NCBI GenBank assembly: GCA_007128345.1
Contig: SKXS01000099.1
Coordinates: forward strand, 1 to 8,388
DNA length: 8,388 bases
Reading direction: 5' to 3'
Source of the DNA: Spirochaetia bacterium
Lineage (GTDB): Bacteria; Spirochaetota; Spirochaetia; PWKH01
Shown: positions 6,962-8,388 of the stretch, piece by piece
Numbering within the stretch: the stretch's first letter is position 1
How the letters are laid out: every line of letters starts with the position of its first letter
Program-made: the position numbers and the translations under genes
The notes under the pieces: model-generated
Told to the model about the DNA's origin: nothing
Databases searched by the model: none
Seen by the model: the letters and a program-made list of their open reading frames with translations, nothing else

Positions 6962-8388
6962 ATGTCACGCACCCATGCACAACATGCAGCAGCTTTAGGA
7001 ATTATCATGGCAGTACTGCTTCTGCTCGGTGGCTGTTCATCGGTATTTACCACCTACATCACCGGTGAGGTGATTGAGGACAAGCCCGATGGTGACCCGA
7101 TTGAAGGGGCTTATGTATATCTCTACAGCGAAGAGGGGTCCCGTGATGCAGACTATGCAGCCTGGACAGATTCAGGAAAACTGCCCCATGAACTGGAGAG
7201 GCAGAACTATTTCCTTAGCTCCAAGACAGATAATGACGGCTCATTTTCCTTTTCAGGGTTCACCTGGAAGACCCTGAACCCGGAATTCGGGAAGACCGCC
7301 GACCGTCAGGAGATCCATCTGCTTGTCTATAAAGACCTCTTCGGACTGGCCAAGGTTGACCGGCAGGTATTCGTGGTATCGGAGGTTACGAACTATCTGG
7401 TTCCCATCACGATATCGCGGATTATGAATACCGCCTTCGTTAAGGGCGAGGTCACCGACGACGCCGGTGACCCTTTAGAGAACGTGCAGGTGGATATCTA
7501 CCTCCCCGAACAGTGGAGCTACCAGAATGACGGCACCATCACCGTTAACGACGATGACTGGGCGGAAGAGCCCCTGCGGGTATTCACCAACGCGGACGGG
7601 GAGTACTCCCGGACCATCTCGTTCAAGCCCAAGCCCTCCCTGCAGGACAACCGAAAATCTACGGTTATCAGGGTGGTGTATGCACGTGACGGGTATGTTG
7701 CCGAGGAAGCGAACAATCCGGTCATCTCAGATACAGGATTCGATGCGGACGGGGACGGAGATGATAATCCCTATTACGAGCTTGTAATCAATGATCAGGA
7801 TACCAGAACCCTTGATACCATACTTATGACGCCCGCAGAGAATAATGCTTCCGTCACCGTGAAGGTGCGCCGCACTGGAACATCAGAGGCAATAGAGCAG
7901 GTAAATGTCAGGGTTTATCTGGCCCGGGAATGGGAATACGACAACGGAACAGTTGATACTATAACCTGGAGGGAGAACCCGTCAGCCCAGGGCGCTACTG
8001 GGGCAGGAGGGGAGGTGACCCTCAATCTCACCTACCCGAGGAAACCCTCAGTCCATGACAACCGGGGGACTGTCCCTGCACGGGTGGTTATTGAGCGGAA
8101 CAACTTCACCTGGACCGACACGCTGGATTCGGATGCTGCATGGGAACCGGCAAACTTCCCCGAAGACAACGACGGCTTCCATGAACTGGAGCTCATGCAC
8201 AACAACACCCACGAACTGCGCTTCGAGATGAAGGAGACGCTTTTCGAGAACCAGAGACTGTGGGGGTACATAGAAGACGGGAATAGTGGAACAAACAACC
8301 TGCGCGTAGGTCTTGTCCTCGATCCTGATGATTCCATAACCCCGGATAAGACAACCCCGTCGACAGTCAATGTATACACCACCCGCAA
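6962..8388 (+). CDS. Large repeat-containing lipoprotein (3' end outside window)
   Basis: The frame is open from ATG 6962 to the window end, giving 475 residues without a stop. Residues 1-24 form a signal peptide (basic/polar start, hydrophobic 11-22), ending in LLLLGGC with the candidate lipidated Cys at C25. This lipobox (L-G-G-C) is slightly relaxed. The rest is about three and a half divergent repeats of roughly 125-140 residues starting near 33, 158, 297 and 433. The first two open with a G-E-V strand and a (D/E)P(I/L)E(G/N) turn like carboxypeptidase-regulatory or Cna-B beta-sandwiches; the third keeps a related strand. Repeats 2 and 3 share YLxxxW and KPSxxDNR. An acidic DADGDGDD (261-268) resembles a calcium-binding loop. 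The start is set by the AGGAGG. It lies 4 bp after the RND gene, so it belongs to the efflux operon. No enzyme motif is visible. A structural, binding or pump-associated surface role is possible; a TolC-type channel is unlikely because no long coiled-coil helices are seen. Confidence 0.85.
   Translation, partial: MSRTHAQHAAALGIIMAVLLLLGGCSSVFTTYITGEVIEDKPDGDPIEGAYVYLYSEEGSRDADYAAWTDSGKLPHELERQNYFLSSKTDNDGSFSFSGFTWKTLNPEFGKTADRQEIHLLVYKDLFGLAKVDRQVFVVSEVTNYLVPITISRIMNTAFVKGEVTDDAGDPLENVQVDIYLPEQWSYQNDGTITVNDDDWAEEPLRVFTNADGEYSRTISFKPKPSLQDNRKSTVIRVVYARDGYVAEEANNPVISDTGFDADGDGDDNPYYELVINDQDTRTLDTILMTPAENNASVTVKVRRTGTSEAIEQVNVRVYLAREWEYDNGTVDTITWRENPSAQGATGAGGEVTLNLTYPRKPSVHDNRGTVPARVVIERNNFTWTDTLDSDAAWEPANFPEDNDGFHELELMHNNTHELRFEMKETLFENQRLWGYIEDGNSGTNNLRVGLVLDPDDSITPDKTTPSTVNVYTTR
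7058..8388 (+). repeat. Tandem divergent protein repeats in the lipoprotein
   Basis: Repeat units begin near 7058, 7433, 7850 and 8258 (residues 33, 158, 297, 433); the last is cut by the window end. Units 2 and 3 align best: VDIYLPEQW with VRVYLAREW, KPSLQDNRKS with KPSVHDNRGT, and each ends in an acidic stretch followed by a strand pair leading into the next unit. Unit 1 keeps a looser version, with ADRQEIHLLVY opposite DNRKSTVIRVVY. The repetition is visible in protein, not in DNA, so the duplications are old. Confidence 0.7.

Noticed and set aside
8032..8388. A 118-codon minus-strand frame at the window end
   Set aside because: It lies opposite the lipoprotein frame, which has a signal peptide, a strong ribosome site and internal repeats across this stretch.
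1..8388. CRISPR array, tRNA or rRNA genes, insertion sequence, attachment site
   Set aside because: No regularly spaced direct DNA repeats, no tRNA-like cloverleaf sequence, no transposase-like frame and no terminal inverted repeats were seen.

Overview
The window looks like a piece of bacterial chromosome at roughly 50-55% G+C (estimated by eye). It carries a diderm-type efflux cassette and a lipoprotein with a relaxed lipobox. The efflux pump, the lipoprotein signal and the overall gene style suggest a free-living spirochaete or a similar diderm. That placement is an inference from protein style; no marker gene here proves it.

Layout. Bases 1-471 (+) hold the 3' end of a dihydroorotase-like metal-dependent amidohydrolase. 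A 102-bp convergent spacer with a weak hairpin follows. On the minus strand, 2569-1217 encodes a multi-pass membrane histidine kinase of the HisKA_3/NarL type. Its 3' end overlaps the start of a NarL/LuxR-type response regulator (1239-574) by 23 bp. A 225-bp divergent intergenic region (2570-2794) holds a perfect TATAAT on the minus strand, a plausible promoter on the plus strand, a GCATCA-N5-TGATGC inverted repeat, a run of eight G, and a leader hairpin just before the next gene. On the plus strand come a periplasmic membrane-fusion (adaptor) protein (2795-3868), a 1030-residue RND transporter (3865-6957, ATGA overlap with the adaptor gene) and, 4 bp later behind a strong AGGAGG, a large lipoprotein (6962 to beyond the window end).

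How the genes may work together. The tight spacing makes adaptor, RND pump and lipoprotein one likely operon. The divergent two-component system is the natural candidate regulator, with the inverted repeat as a candidate site for the response regulator. The adaptor and RND protein would form the inner-membrane and periplasmic parts of an export complex. No TolC-like outer-membrane channel gene is visible. In the position where one often lies, this operon has a lipoprotein built from tandem divergent beta-sandwich-like repeats, which is the least explained part of the window. The dihydroorotase fragment belongs to pyrimidine synthesis and is probably unrelated to the pump.
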